From positions 930,001 through 994,000 of the forward strand of contig CP042428.1 in assembly GCA_024207135.1 (NCBI GenBank): a stretch of DNA of 64,000 bases. The letters run 5' to 3'. The translations under genes were made by a program, and so were the position numbers. The notes below the pieces were generated by a model that was not told the DNA's origin, did no database searches, and worked only from the letters and a program-made list of their open reading frames with translations. Of this stretch, positions 45,324-55,225 are shown one piece after another. Origin of the DNA: Arthrobacter sp. C2 (GTDB lineage: Bacteria > Actinomycetota > Actinomycetes > Actinomycetales > Micrococcaceae). Each line of letters opens with the position of its first letter. The stretch's first letter is position 1.

Positions 45324-46541
45324 CTATTCGGCCAGCCACGCACGTGCTGCAGCGACCAGGGCATCGACTCCCACGCCCAGCGTCGGTTGGACTTGCGGGG
45401 CAAACCGCGGTGAATGGTTCGAGGGAATGTCCTCCGGCATCCTTCCGGTTGCGGCAAAGTCCTTGAAGAGGCTTGGGTCGGCCCCGCCCAAGAACCAATA
45501 CACCAGCGGCGCCCCGGCAGCAGTGGCCAGGATGCCGACATCCTCGCTGCCCGCGACCGGGCCCGGATCCATGACATGCTCCGCGCCAAACCGCCGGGAC
45601 AGCACCGCGGCAACCCGCGCCGACGCCGCGGTGTCGTTGACTGTCAGCGGGAAATGCTCTTCCAGGCTGACCACGGGCTCCGAGGGCGACCCGGAGGCCA
45701 TGGCCTCGCCGCGCACCACGCGTTCGATGGAGCTGAGCACCTTGGTGCGCACCGATTCATCGAAGGTCCTGATGCTCAGCCCCAGGGTGGCGTGCGAGGC
45801 AATAATGTTGTTCTTGGTGCCGGCATGGATCTGGCCGACCGTCAGCACCGCCTGGTCGGCGTCGGCAAGCTCCCGCGAGACGATGCCCTGCAGGCGCATG
45901 GTGGTGGCCGCGGCCAGCAGCACCGGGTCCACGGTGGTCTCCGGGCGCGAGCCGTGCCCGCCGGAGCCGTGCAGCGTGATGGTCAGCGAATCGGCCGAGG
46001 CCATGGCGACTCCCGGGCGCAACCCGAGCCATCCGGAAGGGAACGGAGCGACGTGCTGGCCGAGCACGACGTCGGGTTTCGGCACCGTCGCGTAGAGCCC
46101 GTCATCGACCATGGCTTGGGCGCCACCACCGGATTCCTCGGCGGGCTGGAAGAGCGCCAGCACGGTCCCGGACCAGGTTCCCCGCTGGGCGACAAGCATT
46201 TCCACGGCGCCCAGCAGGCAGGTGACGTGCACGTCGTGGCCGCAGGCGTGCATGACCGGGACCAAGTGGTCGTCGGTGCCGGTGGCCACCGCGGTGCTGG
46301 CATAGTCCAGCCCGGTGGCCTCGAGCACCGGCAGCCCGTCCATGTCCGCGCGCAGCAGCACGATGGGGCCGGGCCCGTTGGCCAGCACGCCGACAACGCC
46401 GGTGCCGCCGATGCCGCTGTGGACCTTGAGACCGAGCTCGGCCAGGTGCCCGGCGACGATGCCGGCGGTGCGGTGTTCCTGGAAGGAGAGTTCGGGGTTG
46501 GCGTGCAGGTCGCGGTACAGGTGCTCGAGGTCAATGGCCAT
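45324..46541 (-). CDS. M20-family amidohydrolase
   Basis: A 405-residue metal-dependent hydrolase of the M20D group (N-acyl amino acid or indole-acetyl-amino acid hydrolases). Metal ligands are visible in MHACGHDVH, and the PAEESGGGA segment carries the catalytic Glu pair; LRADMDGLPV is also typical. ATG at 46541 starts MAIDLEHLYRDLHANPELS, the usual N-terminus. The preferred amino acid cannot be told. It is divergent from trkH. Confidence 0.85.
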   Translation of the reverse strand: MAIDLEHLYRDLHANPELSFQEHRTAGIVAGHLAELGLKVHSGIGGTGVVGVLANGPGPIVLLRADMDGLPVLEATGLDYASTAVATGTDDHLVPVMHACGHDVHVTCLLGAVEMLVAQRGTWSGTVLALFQPAEESGGGAQAMVDDGLYATVPKPDVVLGQHVAPFPSGWLGLRPGVAMASADSLTITLHGSGGHGSRPETTVDPVLLAAATTMRLQGIVSRELADADQAVLTVGQIHAGTKNNIIASHATLGLSIRTFDESVRTKVLSSIERVVRGEAMASGSPSEPVVSLEEHFPLTVNDTAASARVAAVLSRRFGAEHVMDPGPVAGSEDVGILATAAGAPLVYWFLGGADPSLFKDFAATGRMPEDIPSNHSPRFAPQVQPTLGVGVDALVAAARAWLAE

Positions 46542-46699
46542 GGGCCCGAGTCTAGGACTCCAACACCCCTCAGTGCCATGGTTTCGACGTGTCGCGGCCT
46601 GGGTTCCGATGCTTCGGGGCGCCGGTGCCGCCTGCGCGGATTTGGGGCGTCCCGGCACCAAACCAAGGTTTTGGTCCGGCAGCGCTTATTCTGGGATCC

Positions 46700-48067
46700 A
46701 TGCGTGTCCCAGCTATGAAATACAGGCCCCTGGTTAGGGCACTGCTCCCCAGGCATCCGGCCCAGGCCATAGCCCTGGGTTTCGGTCTGGCCGTCGCCGC
46801 CGGAACGGCGATCCTGATGCTGCCCATGGCCAAGACCGGACCGGGCGGGGCCAACTTCCTCGAGGCCCTGTTCACCGCCACCTCCGCCGTCTGCGTGACA
46901 GGTTTGGCGGTCGTTGACACCGCGACCTACTGGACGCGGTTCGGGCAGGTCGTGATCCTCGTGCTGATCCAGCTCGGCGGCTTTGGCATCATGTCCTTCG
47001 CCTCGCTGCTCGGGGTGCTGATGGCTAGGCGGCTGGGGCTGAAGTCGCGGATCCAGACGGCGGCAGAAACCAAGAGCGCCGGCTTCGGCGACGTGCGTTC
47101 GGTGCTGCTGGGGGTCCTGCGCATCACCGCTGGCACCGAGCTGGTGATCGCGGTCCTGTTGACGCTGCGCTTTGCCGTGGGCCTGGGCAACCCGTGGGGA
47201 CATTCCATCTGGCTGGGTTTCTTCCACTCGATCTCGGCCTTCAACAATGCCGGGTTTGCGCTGTTCAGCGACAACTTGATGGGTTTCGTGGGAGATCCCT
47301 GGATCTGCCTGCCGATCGCCGCCGCCATCATCGTTGGCGGACTGGGTTTTCCGGTGCTTTTCGAGCTTCGGAGGCACTACCGCCGGCCGCTGCACTGGAC
47401 CATGAACACCAAGCTGGTCCTGGGCGGCACGGTGACGCTGCTGGCCGGCGGCACCGCCTTCATCTGCGCCCTGGAATGGACCAACCCCAAGACCCTGGGT
47501 CTGCTGTCCACCGCCGACAAGATGCTGGCCGGATTCTTCCAATCGGTCATGACCCGCACCGCGGGCTTCAACTCGCTGGACTTCGGGCAGATGGATCCGG
47601 CCACCTGGCTGGGCATGGACATCTTGATGTTCATCGGCGGCGGACCGGCCGGCACCGCGGGCGGGCTGAAGATCACCACGTTCGCCGTGCTGTTCTTCAT
47701 CCTGCTCACCGAGATCCAGGGCGGCACGGCCGTGAACGTCTTTGGCAAGCGGCTCTCGCGTTCGGTCCACCGCCAGGCCATCACCCTCGTGCTGCTGGCC
47801 GTGGCCCTGGTCATCGGCTCGACCATGGCGCTGATGCTGATGACCGACTTCGGCCTGGACCGGCTGCTGTTCGAAACGATCTCCGCCTTCGCCACCGTCG
47901 GGCTGTCCACCGGCATCACCGCCTCGCTGCCGCCGGCCGGCCAGCTGCTGCTGGTGTTCCTGATGTTCATCGGGCGCCTGGGGCCGGTCACCCTGGCCTC
48001 GGCGCTGGCGTTGCGCACTCGACCCGTGATGTATGAATTCCCGAAAGAGAGGCCACTCATTGGCTAA
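46700..48067 (+). CDS. TrkH/KtrB-type potassium transporter subunit
   Basis: A 455-residue membrane protein with eight transmembrane helices arranged in four pore repeats, imports K+. Selectivity-loop stretches are visible: ATSAVCVTGLAVVDT, SAFNNAGFALFSD, SVMTRTAGFNSLD and FATVGLSTGIT. It works with the cytoplasmic RCK protein encoded next (8-base overlap). The ATG at 46700 gives MRVPAMKYRPLVRALLPRHP. Confidence 0.94.
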   Translation: MRVPAMKYRPLVRALLPRHPAQAIALGFGLAVAAGTAILMLPMAKTGPGGANFLEALFTATSAVCVTGLAVVDTATYWTRFGQVVILVLIQLGGFGIMSFASLLGVLMARRLGLKSRIQTAAETKSAGFGDVRSVLLGVLRITAGTELVIAVLLTLRFAVGLGNPWGHSIWLGFFHSISAFNNAGFALFSDNLMGFVGDPWICLPIAAAIIVGGLGFPVLFELRRHYRRPLHWTMNTKLVLGGTVTLLAGGTAFICALEWTNPKTLGLLSTADKMLAGFFQSVMTRTAGFNSLDFGQMDPATWLGMDILMFIGGGPAGTAGGLKITTFAVLFFILLTEIQGGTAVNVFGKRLSRSVHRQAITLVLLAVALVIGSTMALMLMTDFGLDRLLFETISAFATVGLSTGITASLPPAGQLLLVFLMFIGRLGPVTLASALALRTRPVMYEFPKERPLIG

Positions 48068-48758
48068 GCACCACTTGTTCACGCCCAAGTCCATGGAGCG
48101 CATTGCCGAGGCCAACTCGGTGGTCGTCATCGGCCTGGGTCGCTTCGGCGGGGCGCTGGCCCTGGAGCTGGCCGCGGCCGGCACCGAGGTGCTGGGCATC
48201 GACAACGACGAGGACATCGTCCAGTCGTTCAACGGGCGGCTCACCCACGTGGTTCGCGCCGACTCCACCAAGGAGGAGGCGCTGCGCCAGCTTTCGGTGC
48301 ACGAGTTCGACCGCGCCGTGGTCGGCATCGGCAGCGACCTGGAGGCCAGCATCCTGACCACCTCGGCGCTGCTGCGCTTCAACAAGCCCACCATCTGGGC
48401 CAAGGCGGTCAGCGCCGCGCACGGTCAGATCCTGGAGCAGCTGGGCGTCAAGCACGTGATCCGCCCCGAGCAGGACATGGGCCGGCGGGTGGCGCACCTG
48501 GTTCGCGGCGCGATGCTCGACTACGTCGAGTTCGAGGACGGGTTCGCGATGGTCAAGACCCGCCCGCCGAAGGAGGCGGTGGGCCGCCCGCTCGGGGACA
48601 CCGGCATCCGGTCCAAGCACCATGTCACCATCGTGGCGGCCAAGCGGCCGGGCCAGGAATGGGACTACACCACCACCTCCACGGTGCTGCACGAGGGCGA
48701 CGAGATCATCGTGGCCGGTGCGACCTCCGCGGCCGAGCGCTTCGCCACCCTGCTTTAG
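48060..48758 (+). CDS. TrkA/KtrA-type potassium channel gating protein
   Basis: A 232-residue cytoplasmic regulator. The RCK_N Rossmann domain begins with VVVIGLGRFGGALALELAAA and includes the acidic D-N-D after the second strand; the C-terminal RCK_C starts near residue 140. The TTG at 48060 lies 7 bases after GAGAGG and overlaps the trkH stop; an ATG at 48033 further upstream is the alternative. Nucleotide binding controls the K+ pore. Confidence 0.92.
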   Translation: MAKHHLFTPKSMERIAEANSVVVIGLGRFGGALALELAAAGTEVLGIDNDEDIVQSFNGRLTHVVRADSTKEEALRQLSVHEFDRAVVGIGSDLEASILTTSALLRFNKPTIWAKAVSAAHGQILEQLGVKHVIRPEQDMGRRVAHLVRGAMLDYVEFEDGFAMVKTRPPKEAVGRPLGDTGIRSKHHVTIVAAKRPGQEWDYTTTSTVLHEGDEIIVAGATSAAERFATLL

Positions 48759-49007
48759 GCTGGGAAATTGCCGTGAACCCTGGGGCCGCCGGATGGGCCA
48801 CGGCGCCCTTGGGTTCCCGCGGAAATCCGGGGCCCGGGGCACCTGCGGCGCTGTGCGGCGCCACTGGGCGGGGACCGGCGGGAAATCCCGGCAGCGTGCG
48901 TTCCGCTAGAGTTGAAAGCACTATGGACGACCCCCCTTCACACATGCCCTGGCCCCTCCCACTGACTGCCGGTTCGATTCCGGCACCTGGCGGAGAGGGG
49001 CGCCCAC

Positions 49008-50327
49008 ATGAATGAGTGGATCATGATCGGCATCGGTCTGCTGCTCACCGTTGGCACCGGCTTGTTCGTTGCCTCCGAATTCGCCTTGGTGAACCTTGAT
49101 CGGCACGACCTCGAGGCGCGCGCCGAGCGCGGCGAGAAGCGCCTGGGAACCACCATCAAGGCCCTGAAGATCACCTCGACCCACCTCTCCAGCGCGCAGT
49201 TGGGTATCACCCTGACCACGCTGCTGACCGGCTACACCTTCGAACCGGCGATCAGCTCCCTGCTGCGCGGCCCGCTGCTGACCGCGGGCGTCGCCGAGAC
49301 ACTGGTCCCGGGCATAGGCACTGTCGTCGGGGTTTTCCTGGCCACGGTGTTCTCCATGGTGATCGGCGAGCTGGTGCCCAAGAACTTTGCCCTGGCCGTG
49401 CCGCTGGCCACCGCCAAGTTGGTGGTGCCCTTCCAGGCCGCCTTTACCGCGGTGTTCAAGCCGGTGATCCTGCTGTTCAACAACACCGCCAACACCATCA
49501 TCCGCTCCTTCGGCATCGAGCCGAAGGAAGAACTCTCCGGGGCCCGCAGCGCCGAGGAACTCACCTCCCTCGTGCGCCGCTCCGCCCTGGAGGGAGCCCT
49601 GGAACAGGACCACGCGACACTGCTGCACCGCACGCTGCGCTTCTCCGAGCGAACGGCCGGTGACGTGATGACCCCGCGCGTGCGCATGGTGCCCGTCGAA
49701 GCCTCCGCCACCGCCGGTGACATCCTCGAGGCCGCGGTGGCCACCGGGTTCTCCCGCTTCCCGGTGATCGGGCGGGATCGCGACGAGATCCTGGGGGTGG
49801 TGCACCTCAAGGCCGCCTTCGCCCTGCCGCTTGCCCGGCGCGCCACCACCGCCGCAACCGAACTGATGGCCAGCCCGCTGATGGTGCCCGAGTCCATGGG
49901 CGTCGACTCGCTGCTGGGCAAGCTGCGCACCCACGGCCTGCAGGTGGCGATCGTCTCCGACGAACACGGCGGAACCGCCGGCATCGTCACCCTCGAGGAC
50001 CTCGTGGAGGAACTCGTCGGCGAACTGGAGGACGAACACGACCGCGCCCGCGTCGGCGTGCTGCGGACCGCAGGGGCGATCACCTTCGATGCCTCGCTGC
50101 GTCCCGACGAGCTGCTTGAGCGCACGGGCGTCTTGGTGCCCGAGCACGAGGACTACGACACGCTGGCCGGCTTCGTCGCCCAGCAACTGGACAGGGTCCC
50201 GGAACCCGGTCTCGAGGTGCGCATCGACGCCGGCTCGCTGCGGGTCGAACGCGTCGTGGGCACCGCCGTCCAGCGCCTGAAGTTCACCCCCGACCCGGCC
50301 GAATCCACCCAGGAGCAGACCCGATGA
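49008..50327 (+). CDS. HlyC/CorC-type membrane protein (CNNM-CBS)
   Basis: A 439-residue membrane protein of the hemolysin C/CorC family. Four transmembrane helices in the CNNM/DUF21 region (about 1-180) are followed by a CBS pair (about 210-340) with FSRFPVIGRDRDEILGVVH and VTLEDLVEELVGEL, and a C-terminal CorC_HlyC domain (about 350-430). The family is tied to Mg2+/Na+ export. ATG at 49008 has GGAGAGGGG. The ATGA overlap with the next gene marks an operon. Confidence 0.92.
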   Translation: MNEWIMIGIGLLLTVGTGLFVASEFALVNLDRHDLEARAERGEKRLGTTIKALKITSTHLSSAQLGITLTTLLTGYTFEPAISSLLRGPLLTAGVAETLVPGIGTVVGVFLATVFSMVIGELVPKNFALAVPLATAKLVVPFQAAFTAVFKPVILLFNNTANTIIRSFGIEPKEELSGARSAEELTSLVRRSALEGALEQDHATLLHRTLRFSERTAGDVMTPRVRMVPVEASATAGDILEAAVATGFSRFPVIGRDRDEILGVVHLKAAFALPLARRATTAATELMASPLMVPESMGVDSLLGKLRTHGLQVAIVSDEHGGTAGIVTLEDLVEELVGELEDEHDRARVGVLRTAGAITFDASLRPDELLERTGVLVPEHEDYDTLAGFVAQQLDRVPEPGLEVRIDAGSLRVERVVGTAVQRLKFTPDPAESTQEQTR

Positions 50328-51364
50328 ACGAGTACCTGCCCGGAATCATCTGGCTGGTGGTGCTGCTGGTGATCAACGCGTTCTTCGTCGGCGCCGAGTT
50401 CGCCGTGATCTCCGCCCGCCGCTCGCAGATCGAGCCGAAGGCCGAGGCCGGCTCCAAGGCCGCGAAGACCACGCTGTGGGCCATGGAGCACGCGACGCTG
50501 ATGCTGGCCACCAGCCAGCTGGGCATCACCGTGTGCTCGCTGGTGATCCTGAACGTGTCCGAACCGGCGATCCACCACCTGCTGGAAATCCCGCTGGGGT
50601 TCACCACGCTCTCGGCCGAGGCCATCGGCGTGATCGCCTTCGTCACGGCCCTGCTGCTGGTCACCTTCCTGCACGTGGTCATCGGCGAGATGGTCCCGAA
50701 GAACATCTCCTTCTCGGTGCCCACGCGCGCGGCCCTGCTGCTGGCTCCCCCGCTGGTGATGGTGGCCCGGATCGTCAAGCCGGTGATCTGGAGCCTGAAC
50801 GGCATCGCGAACTGTGTGCTGCGGCTCTTCCGCGTCGAGCCCAAGGACGAGGCCACCAGCGCGTTCACGCTCGAGGAAGTCGCCGGCATCGTGGAGCAGT
50901 CCACGCGCGACGGGGTGCTCTTGGATGCCAGCGGAACCCTCGGCAAGGCCTTCGAGTTCACCTCCAAGAAGGTATCCGACGTCGAGGTGCCGATCGGGGC
51001 GATGGTGGTGTTGCCGCAGGATTCCTCCCCGGCCGACATCCAGCACGCGGTCGCCACGCACGGATACTCCCGCTACATCCTGGTGGACGGCGACGGGGAG
51101 CCCTCCGGGTACCTGCACCTGAAGGACGTCATGGACCTGACCGTCCCGGAGGCCTTTGCCCAGCCGGTCCCGGCCAAGCGGATCCGGTCCCTGGCCTCGG
51201 TCTTCGGCGGCAGCGAGCTGGAGGATGCGCTGGCGGCCATGCGCCGCAGCGGTTCCCACGTGGCCCGCGTGCTGGACGCCGCCGGCTCCACCACCGGCGT
51301 GCTGTTCCTGGAGGACATCATCGAGGAACTGGTCGGCGAGGTGCAGGACGCCACCAGCGCCTGA
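50324..51364 (+). CDS. HlyC/CorC-type membrane protein, shorter paralog
   Basis: A 346-residue paralog of the preceding gene with the CNNM/DUF21 region (1-180) and CBS pair (about 205-340), but without the terminal CorC_HlyC domain. LFLEDIIEELVGEVQD closes the CBS part just before the stop. The stacked pair of long and short genes is common in actinobacteria; they may form a heterodimer. It overlaps the upstream gene by ATGA. Confidence 0.92.
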   Translation: MNEYLPGIIWLVVLLVINAFFVGAEFAVISARRSQIEPKAEAGSKAAKTTLWAMEHATLMLATSQLGITVCSLVILNVSEPAIHHLLEIPLGFTTLSAEAIGVIAFVTALLLVTFLHVVIGEMVPKNISFSVPTRAALLLAPPLVMVARIVKPVIWSLNGIANCVLRLFRVEPKDEATSAFTLEEVAGIVEQSTRDGVLLDASGTLGKAFEFTSKKVSDVEVPIGAMVVLPQDSSPADIQHAVATHGYSRYILVDGDGEPSGYLHLKDVMDLTVPEAFAQPVPAKRIRSLASVFGGSELEDALAAMRRSGSHVARVLDAAGSTTGVLFLEDIIEELVGEVQDATSA

Positions 51365-51386
51365 TGCCGCAAAACCGGCAAACGTC

Positions 51387-51414
51387 AGCGGCCCGCCCCA
51401 TGGGGCGGGCCGCT
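51387..51414. terminator. Bidirectional hairpin between convergent genes
   Basis: AGCGGCCCGCCCCA and TGGGGCGGGCCGCT form a perfect 28-base palindrome, 22 bases after the HlyC-like gene and 18 before the pstS stop. No T-run is seen. Confidence 0.7.
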
Positions 51415-51431
51415 GCCGTTGAACGGAAATG

Positions 51432-52586
51432 CTATGGGCGCAGCGTGATCGAATCGATCGCCGCGGCGGCCTCGGCGGCCAGGTCCTCGGGCATCGGTGC
51501 GCTCTTGGCCGAGTCGGCGGCGACCTTTTGGCCCTCGTCGCTGACGATGTAGTGGCCGAAGGCCTTGACCAGTTCCAGGGAGTTGGGATCGGTGTAGCCG
51601 CTGCACACGATGAAGTAGGAGACCAGCACCAGCGGGTAGGCACCGGGCTTGGTGGTGGTGCGGTCCAGTTCCAGGGCGATGTCGTTGCCGTGGCGCCCTG
51701 GCACCCGGTGCGAGGCGCTCACCGCGATGGCCGCGGCCTTGCCGCTGACCGGAACGAAGGAGTCACCGACCTTCAGCGTGCCCTTGCCCAGGGTCGCGTC
51801 GACCAGCGAGTCATCGGCGTAGGTCACCGCACCCTCGGTCCGGGCCACCGTGGTGACGACCCCGGAATTTCCCTGGGCCTGCTCGGTGCCCAGCCCGCCG
51901 GGCCAGGACCCGGACGGATCGTGCGTCCAGCTCTCGGGGGCGGCGGCATGCAGGTAGTCGGTGAAGTTCTCGGTGGTTCCCGAGTCGTCCGAGCGGGCGA
52001 CCACGGTCATCGGGACATCGGGCAGCGACGCATCCGGGTTCAGGGCCTTGATCGCCGGGTCCTGCCAGGAGGTGATGGTGCCGGAGAAGATCTTTGCGAT
52101 GGTTGCCGCGTCGAAGTCCAGTTCCTTGATACCGGGCAGATTGAAGGCGATCGATATCGGCGAGATATACACGGGGATGTTGATCGCGCCCTCTGGTCCG
52201 CAGGTTTGCTGCGAGCGAGCCACCTCGGATTCCTTGAGGTAGGCGTCGGAGCCGGCAAATAGCGTGGCCCCGGCCAGCAGGCCTGCGCGTCCGGCTCCGG
52301 ATCCCACCGAGGCGTATTGGACCTGCACCTTGGGATGCTGGGTGGCGAATCCGCCGATCCAGGCGTTCATAGCGGAGTTCTGTGCGCTTGACCCGCCGCC
52401 GGTGAGCGTGCCGGAAAGATGCGAGGTGTTGTTTTCGGCGGCCTGGCGTTGGGCGTCGCCCAGCGGGTAGTCGGCACCGCAGCCGGTCAGCAGCAGGCCA
52501 AGGCCCAGCATCAGCGCGATCCGCCGCTGGGGCGCCGCTCTCAGGACGTGAAAGCTGGCCATCGGTTGGTGGGCCTGGTGCGGCAA
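51432..52586 (-). CDS. pstS: Phosphate-binding lipoprotein PstS
   Basis: A 384-residue periplasmic-type phosphate-binding protein. The lipobox LLTGC (C36) follows a hydrophobic stretch. The phosphate-binding loops GTLTGGGSSAQNS, LFAGSDAYLKESE and SDDSGTTENFTDYL are intact. The start is taken as TTG 52586, 5 bases after AGGAGG; an ATG at 52562 without a site is less likely. pstC, pstA and pstB are not next to it, so it is an orphan here or serves a transporter elsewhere. Confidence 0.9.
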   Translation of the reverse strand: MPHQAHQPMASFHVLRAAPQRRIALMLGLGLLLTGCGADYPLGDAQRQAAENNTSHLSGTLTGGGSSAQNSAMNAWIGGFATQHPKVQVQYASVGSGAGRAGLLAGATLFAGSDAYLKESEVARSQQTCGPEGAINIPVYISPISIAFNLPGIKELDFDAATIAKIFSGTITSWQDPAIKALNPDASLPDVPMTVVARSDDSGTTENFTDYLHAAAPESWTHDPSGSWPGGLGTEQAQGNSGVVTTVARTEGAVTYADDSLVDATLGKGTLKVGDSFVPVSGKAAAIAVSASHRVPGRHGNDIALELDRTTTKPGAYPLVLVSYFIVCSGYTDPNSLELVKAFGHYIVSDEGQKVAADSAKSAPMPEDLAAEAAAAIDSITLRP

Positions 52587-52711
52587 GGATTCCTCCTGGG
52601 GACGATGCACGAAATGGACCTAGACGACCATAGCGCGCACACGGTCCGGTCCCCGAATCGAGAAGGGGTTTCGATTCGGTGGCGGAGGTGTTGTCTGGCG
52701 GTTTTGGCGGC

Positions 52712-54181
52712 CTACTGCCGCCGCGGCGGCGGGGCTGCGGGCGGCCCCACGGGGTGCACGGCATAGTTTTCGGTGCCGGGCATTCGCGGCGCGCTGGAAG
52801 TATAGGAGTGTCCGCTGGAGGTGGTGACCCTGATGCTGTGCCGGTCCCCAGGCACCGGGATTTCGGACCAGTCGGGCGATTCCTTGGTGGCGTTGCACCA
52901 GGCGCACCGTGCACCGTCGTTTTCCGCGCAGGTTTCTCCGCCGAGGGCGGCTTGGACCACGTGGTCAAGGTGTTGGACCCTGCCGGTGCAGTAGGGGGTG
53001 CGGCAGAACTGGTCGCGGGTGGTGATGAACCGCTTGAGGCTGCCGGTGAAGAGTCTGGCCTTGCGGTCCATGGCGATGAGGTCACCGGTCCCCGGTGCCG
53101 TGTACAGCCGGCGAACCCAGGTTCCCAGCGGGGTTTCCGGGTTGCCGGCGAAGAGTTCACGTGCCTTCTTCGCGGAGATGACGCCGTAGCCCTGCAGGAA
53201 AGCCGGTTCCGGGTGTCCCTGCATCAGCGTCCGGTCGGTCATGACCAGTTCGAGGGTCACCGGGATGTTGGTGAAGTCCTTGACGCCGGTCAGGCCTTCC
53301 AGGACGGTGTCGGCGGCGATCTGTGCTGCGTTGCGCGTGTCCCCTGCTGCGTGCGCACTGGCGATTTCCCGGGCCAGCACCTGTGCAATGGCGGCCCCGA
53401 CCTCGGTGGGCACGATGCCGATAATCTTCGTCCGGTGTGAGTCGATGGGGTAGACGCTCACGTAGCGGTCCTTGGCGGCCTTGGCTTCGAGGTCGGCCTC
53501 GACCTGGTTTTGGTAGGCAAGGGCCCAGTGGCGGAGCATCGCTTCGAGCTTCTTGCTGCCCAGGCCGAAGCAGGTGTGGGTTTCCATGAAGAGGCGGGCG
53601 TCGAGCTCCGTCCGGGCGTCTTCGTCGAGGTCCTTCAGCACGCGGTAGATGATGCGGGCTTCGGCGTCGTTGATGACACCGAATTTGAGGCCGGCCTTGG
53701 TGAAGGGCAGCGATTGGCAGAGCATCCGGGAATAGTTCAGCTCCCGGGTTCCGGAGCGCGGCGCTTCGTGCCGGGCTATGGCGACGTCTGCGCCGATGCC
53801 TTGCTGCGGGTTCTTTTCCAGCACGCCGCGGCGCGTGCGGTCGGTGGTGACAGCTGCCTCGTGGGCGCAGGCGATTTCCGCTTGCACCGCGTTGGCGCAG
53901 GATTTCAGGTCTTCCAGGGCCCCGACGCCCTCGATCGCCTCGTACGGGGAGAGCTCCAGCGGTACGTCGGCGACGGCTTGGGTCACGGTGCGGATGCCGT
54001 CCACTCCGGTGCAGGCGAAGAAGTCGGCGAGCAAGGCGTTCATGTCCAGGCCCCTGCCGAGCAGGGCCCCGTAGCTCAGGTCCACGGACTCGAGGTCAGC
54101 TTCCAGGTCCGCGAACAGCTCATCGTCGAGGTCAGCATCTTCGATGCTGCCGAATCCCGAAGTCGATGACGACGTTGCCAT
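52712..54181 (-). CDS. DUF222/HNH endonuclease-domain protein
   Basis: A 489-residue protein of the actinobacterial DUF222-HNH family (13E12-type). The DUF222 region (about 100-340) is mostly helical; the HNH module follows at about 390-450, with CRTPYCTGRVQHLDHVVQAA and the ENDGARCAWCNATKE cysteine pair giving a zinc-HNH fold. Such genes often occur in many copies and are thought to move or be mobilised, though no flanking repeats are visible here. Nuclease activity is inferred from HNH only. Confidence 0.85.
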   Translation of the reverse strand: MATSSSTSGFGSIEDADLDDELFADLEADLESVDLSYGALLGRGLDMNALLADFFACTGVDGIRTVTQAVADVPLELSPYEAIEGVGALEDLKSCANAVQAEIACAHEAAVTTDRTRRGVLEKNPQQGIGADVAIARHEAPRSGTRELNYSRMLCQSLPFTKAGLKFGVINDAEARIIYRVLKDLDEDARTELDARLFMETHTCFGLGSKKLEAMLRHWALAYQNQVEADLEAKAAKDRYVSVYPIDSHRTKIIGIVPTEVGAAIAQVLAREIASAHAAGDTRNAAQIAADTVLEGLTGVKDFTNIPVTLELVMTDRTLMQGHPEPAFLQGYGVISAKKARELFAGNPETPLGTWVRRLYTAPGTGDLIAMDRKARLFTGSLKRFITTRDQFCRTPYCTGRVQHLDHVVQAALGGETCAENDGARCAWCNATKESPDWSEIPVPGDRHSIRVTTSSGHSYTSSAPRMPGTENYAVHPVGPPAAPPPRRQ

Positions 54182-54485
54182 GACTCCATTCTAGAAAGCC
54201 CCACAGACATTTTGGGAATCGGCTCCTCCCTCTCCGGCCGGGGCACGTCCGCACGTTTTCATCCCAATGGGACGGCATGCGCCCGCGGCGGCATTGGCGC
54301 CGCAACGGTCGAACTTGGGATCGCCGGGCAGGCAGAGCACGGATGCCAGCAGTCTTGTTCGCTTGTGTCTGTGGCGAGGGCAGGTTCCAGGGAGGCGTCG
54401 GCTTGCGGAAACCAAGGAGATGCGGCCCGATGGCATCCATATCCGGGCCGGGTACGTGACGTGCCAAGGCCGGGTGCGGGCCGGT
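54182..54485. other. Gene-free stretch between HNH gene and TetR gene
   Basis: About 300 bases, mainly upstream of the leftward HNH gene and downstream of tetR. Open frames here have no ribosome sites. No repeats or hairpins marking an element edge were recognised. Confidence 0.45.
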
Positions 54486-55196
54486 TCACCCGGTACGCGC
54501 CGAGGTCTCCGGTCCACCCCCGGTTTCGGGGATCCAGCGCTGCAGGGCATCGAGGATCAGCTCGAGACCGATCTCGAATTCATCACCCAAGTCGTAGCCC
54601 GGTTGCAGCACGTGTTCGGTGGCTATTTCCATGAGGTGCGGATAGTCGCCGGCGGAGAACAGCTGCACGATCGGATCGGTGACGCTTGCCGCGGTGTCGC
54701 GCCCGCTGAAGGGAAGCGCGGCCTCCTGCAGGGCGAAGCCGTAGGTGTAGCTGTCCAGCAATGCGTAGGCGTGCGCCGCGGCCTTCACCGAGAATCCGGC
54801 GGTTCGCAGGACCCCGAGCGTCGCATCGTGGTGGCGCAGCGTCGCCGGGCCGGGGGCAGTGCGCGACTCCAGCAGGCCGATGGCCCAGGTGTGGCGGCCC
54901 AGCGCCTGGCGCACCGCGCCGGCGCGCCGGCGCATCTCCCGTTTCCAGTCCCCCACGACGGATGGGACATCGATCTCGGCAAACACCATGTCGATGATGG
55001 CGTCCAGGATCTCGCCCTTGTTGGCCACGTAGTAGTAGAGCGACATGGGCTTCACCCCGAGCTCCCTGGCCAGTGATCTCATGGTCAGCGCCCCGATCCC
55101 GTCCGCGTCGGCAATCGCAACGGCGCTTCCCAGCACGCGTTCCCGGCTTAGCGGAGTACGTGGCAAGGGCTCTTCAGAAATTTCCTCGGCCGTCAT
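54486..55196 (-). CDS. TetR-family transcriptional repressor
   Basis: A 236-residue regulator. The N-terminal helix-turn-helix (about 18-65) reads [20 protein letters not shown] with [14 protein letters not shown] after it; the C-terminal ligand-binding domain (about 85-225) is of the TetR_C type seen in tetracycline-like regulators. It is divergent from the oxidoreductase at 55293, and the gap has a dyad consistent with its own operator. The inducer is unknown. Confidence 0.9.
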   Translation of the reverse strand: MTAEEISEEPLPRTPLSRERVLGSAVAIADADGIGALTMRSLARELGVKPMSLYYYVANKGEILDAIIDMVFAEIDVPSVVGDWKREMRRRAGAVRQALGRHTWAIGLLESRTAPGPATLRHHDATLGVLRTAGFSVKAAAHAYALLDSYTYGFALQEAALPFSGRDTAASVTDPIVQLFSAGDYPHLMEIATEHVLQPGYDLGDEFEIGLELILDALQRWIPETGGGPETSARTG

Positions 55197-55225
55197 GTCC
55201 CGATCCTATCGCATTTTCGTACTAT

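Noticed and set aside
48968-48984. A tRNA T-arm-like hairpin (GCCGG TTCGATT CCGGC) before the HlyC-like gene
   Set aside because: No matching acceptor, D or anticodon arms exist around it; likely a chance leader hairpin upstream of the ribosome site.
52712-54181. DUF222-HNH gene as part of an insertion sequence or intron
   Set aside because: No terminal inverted repeats, target duplications or reverse transcriptase are visible around it.
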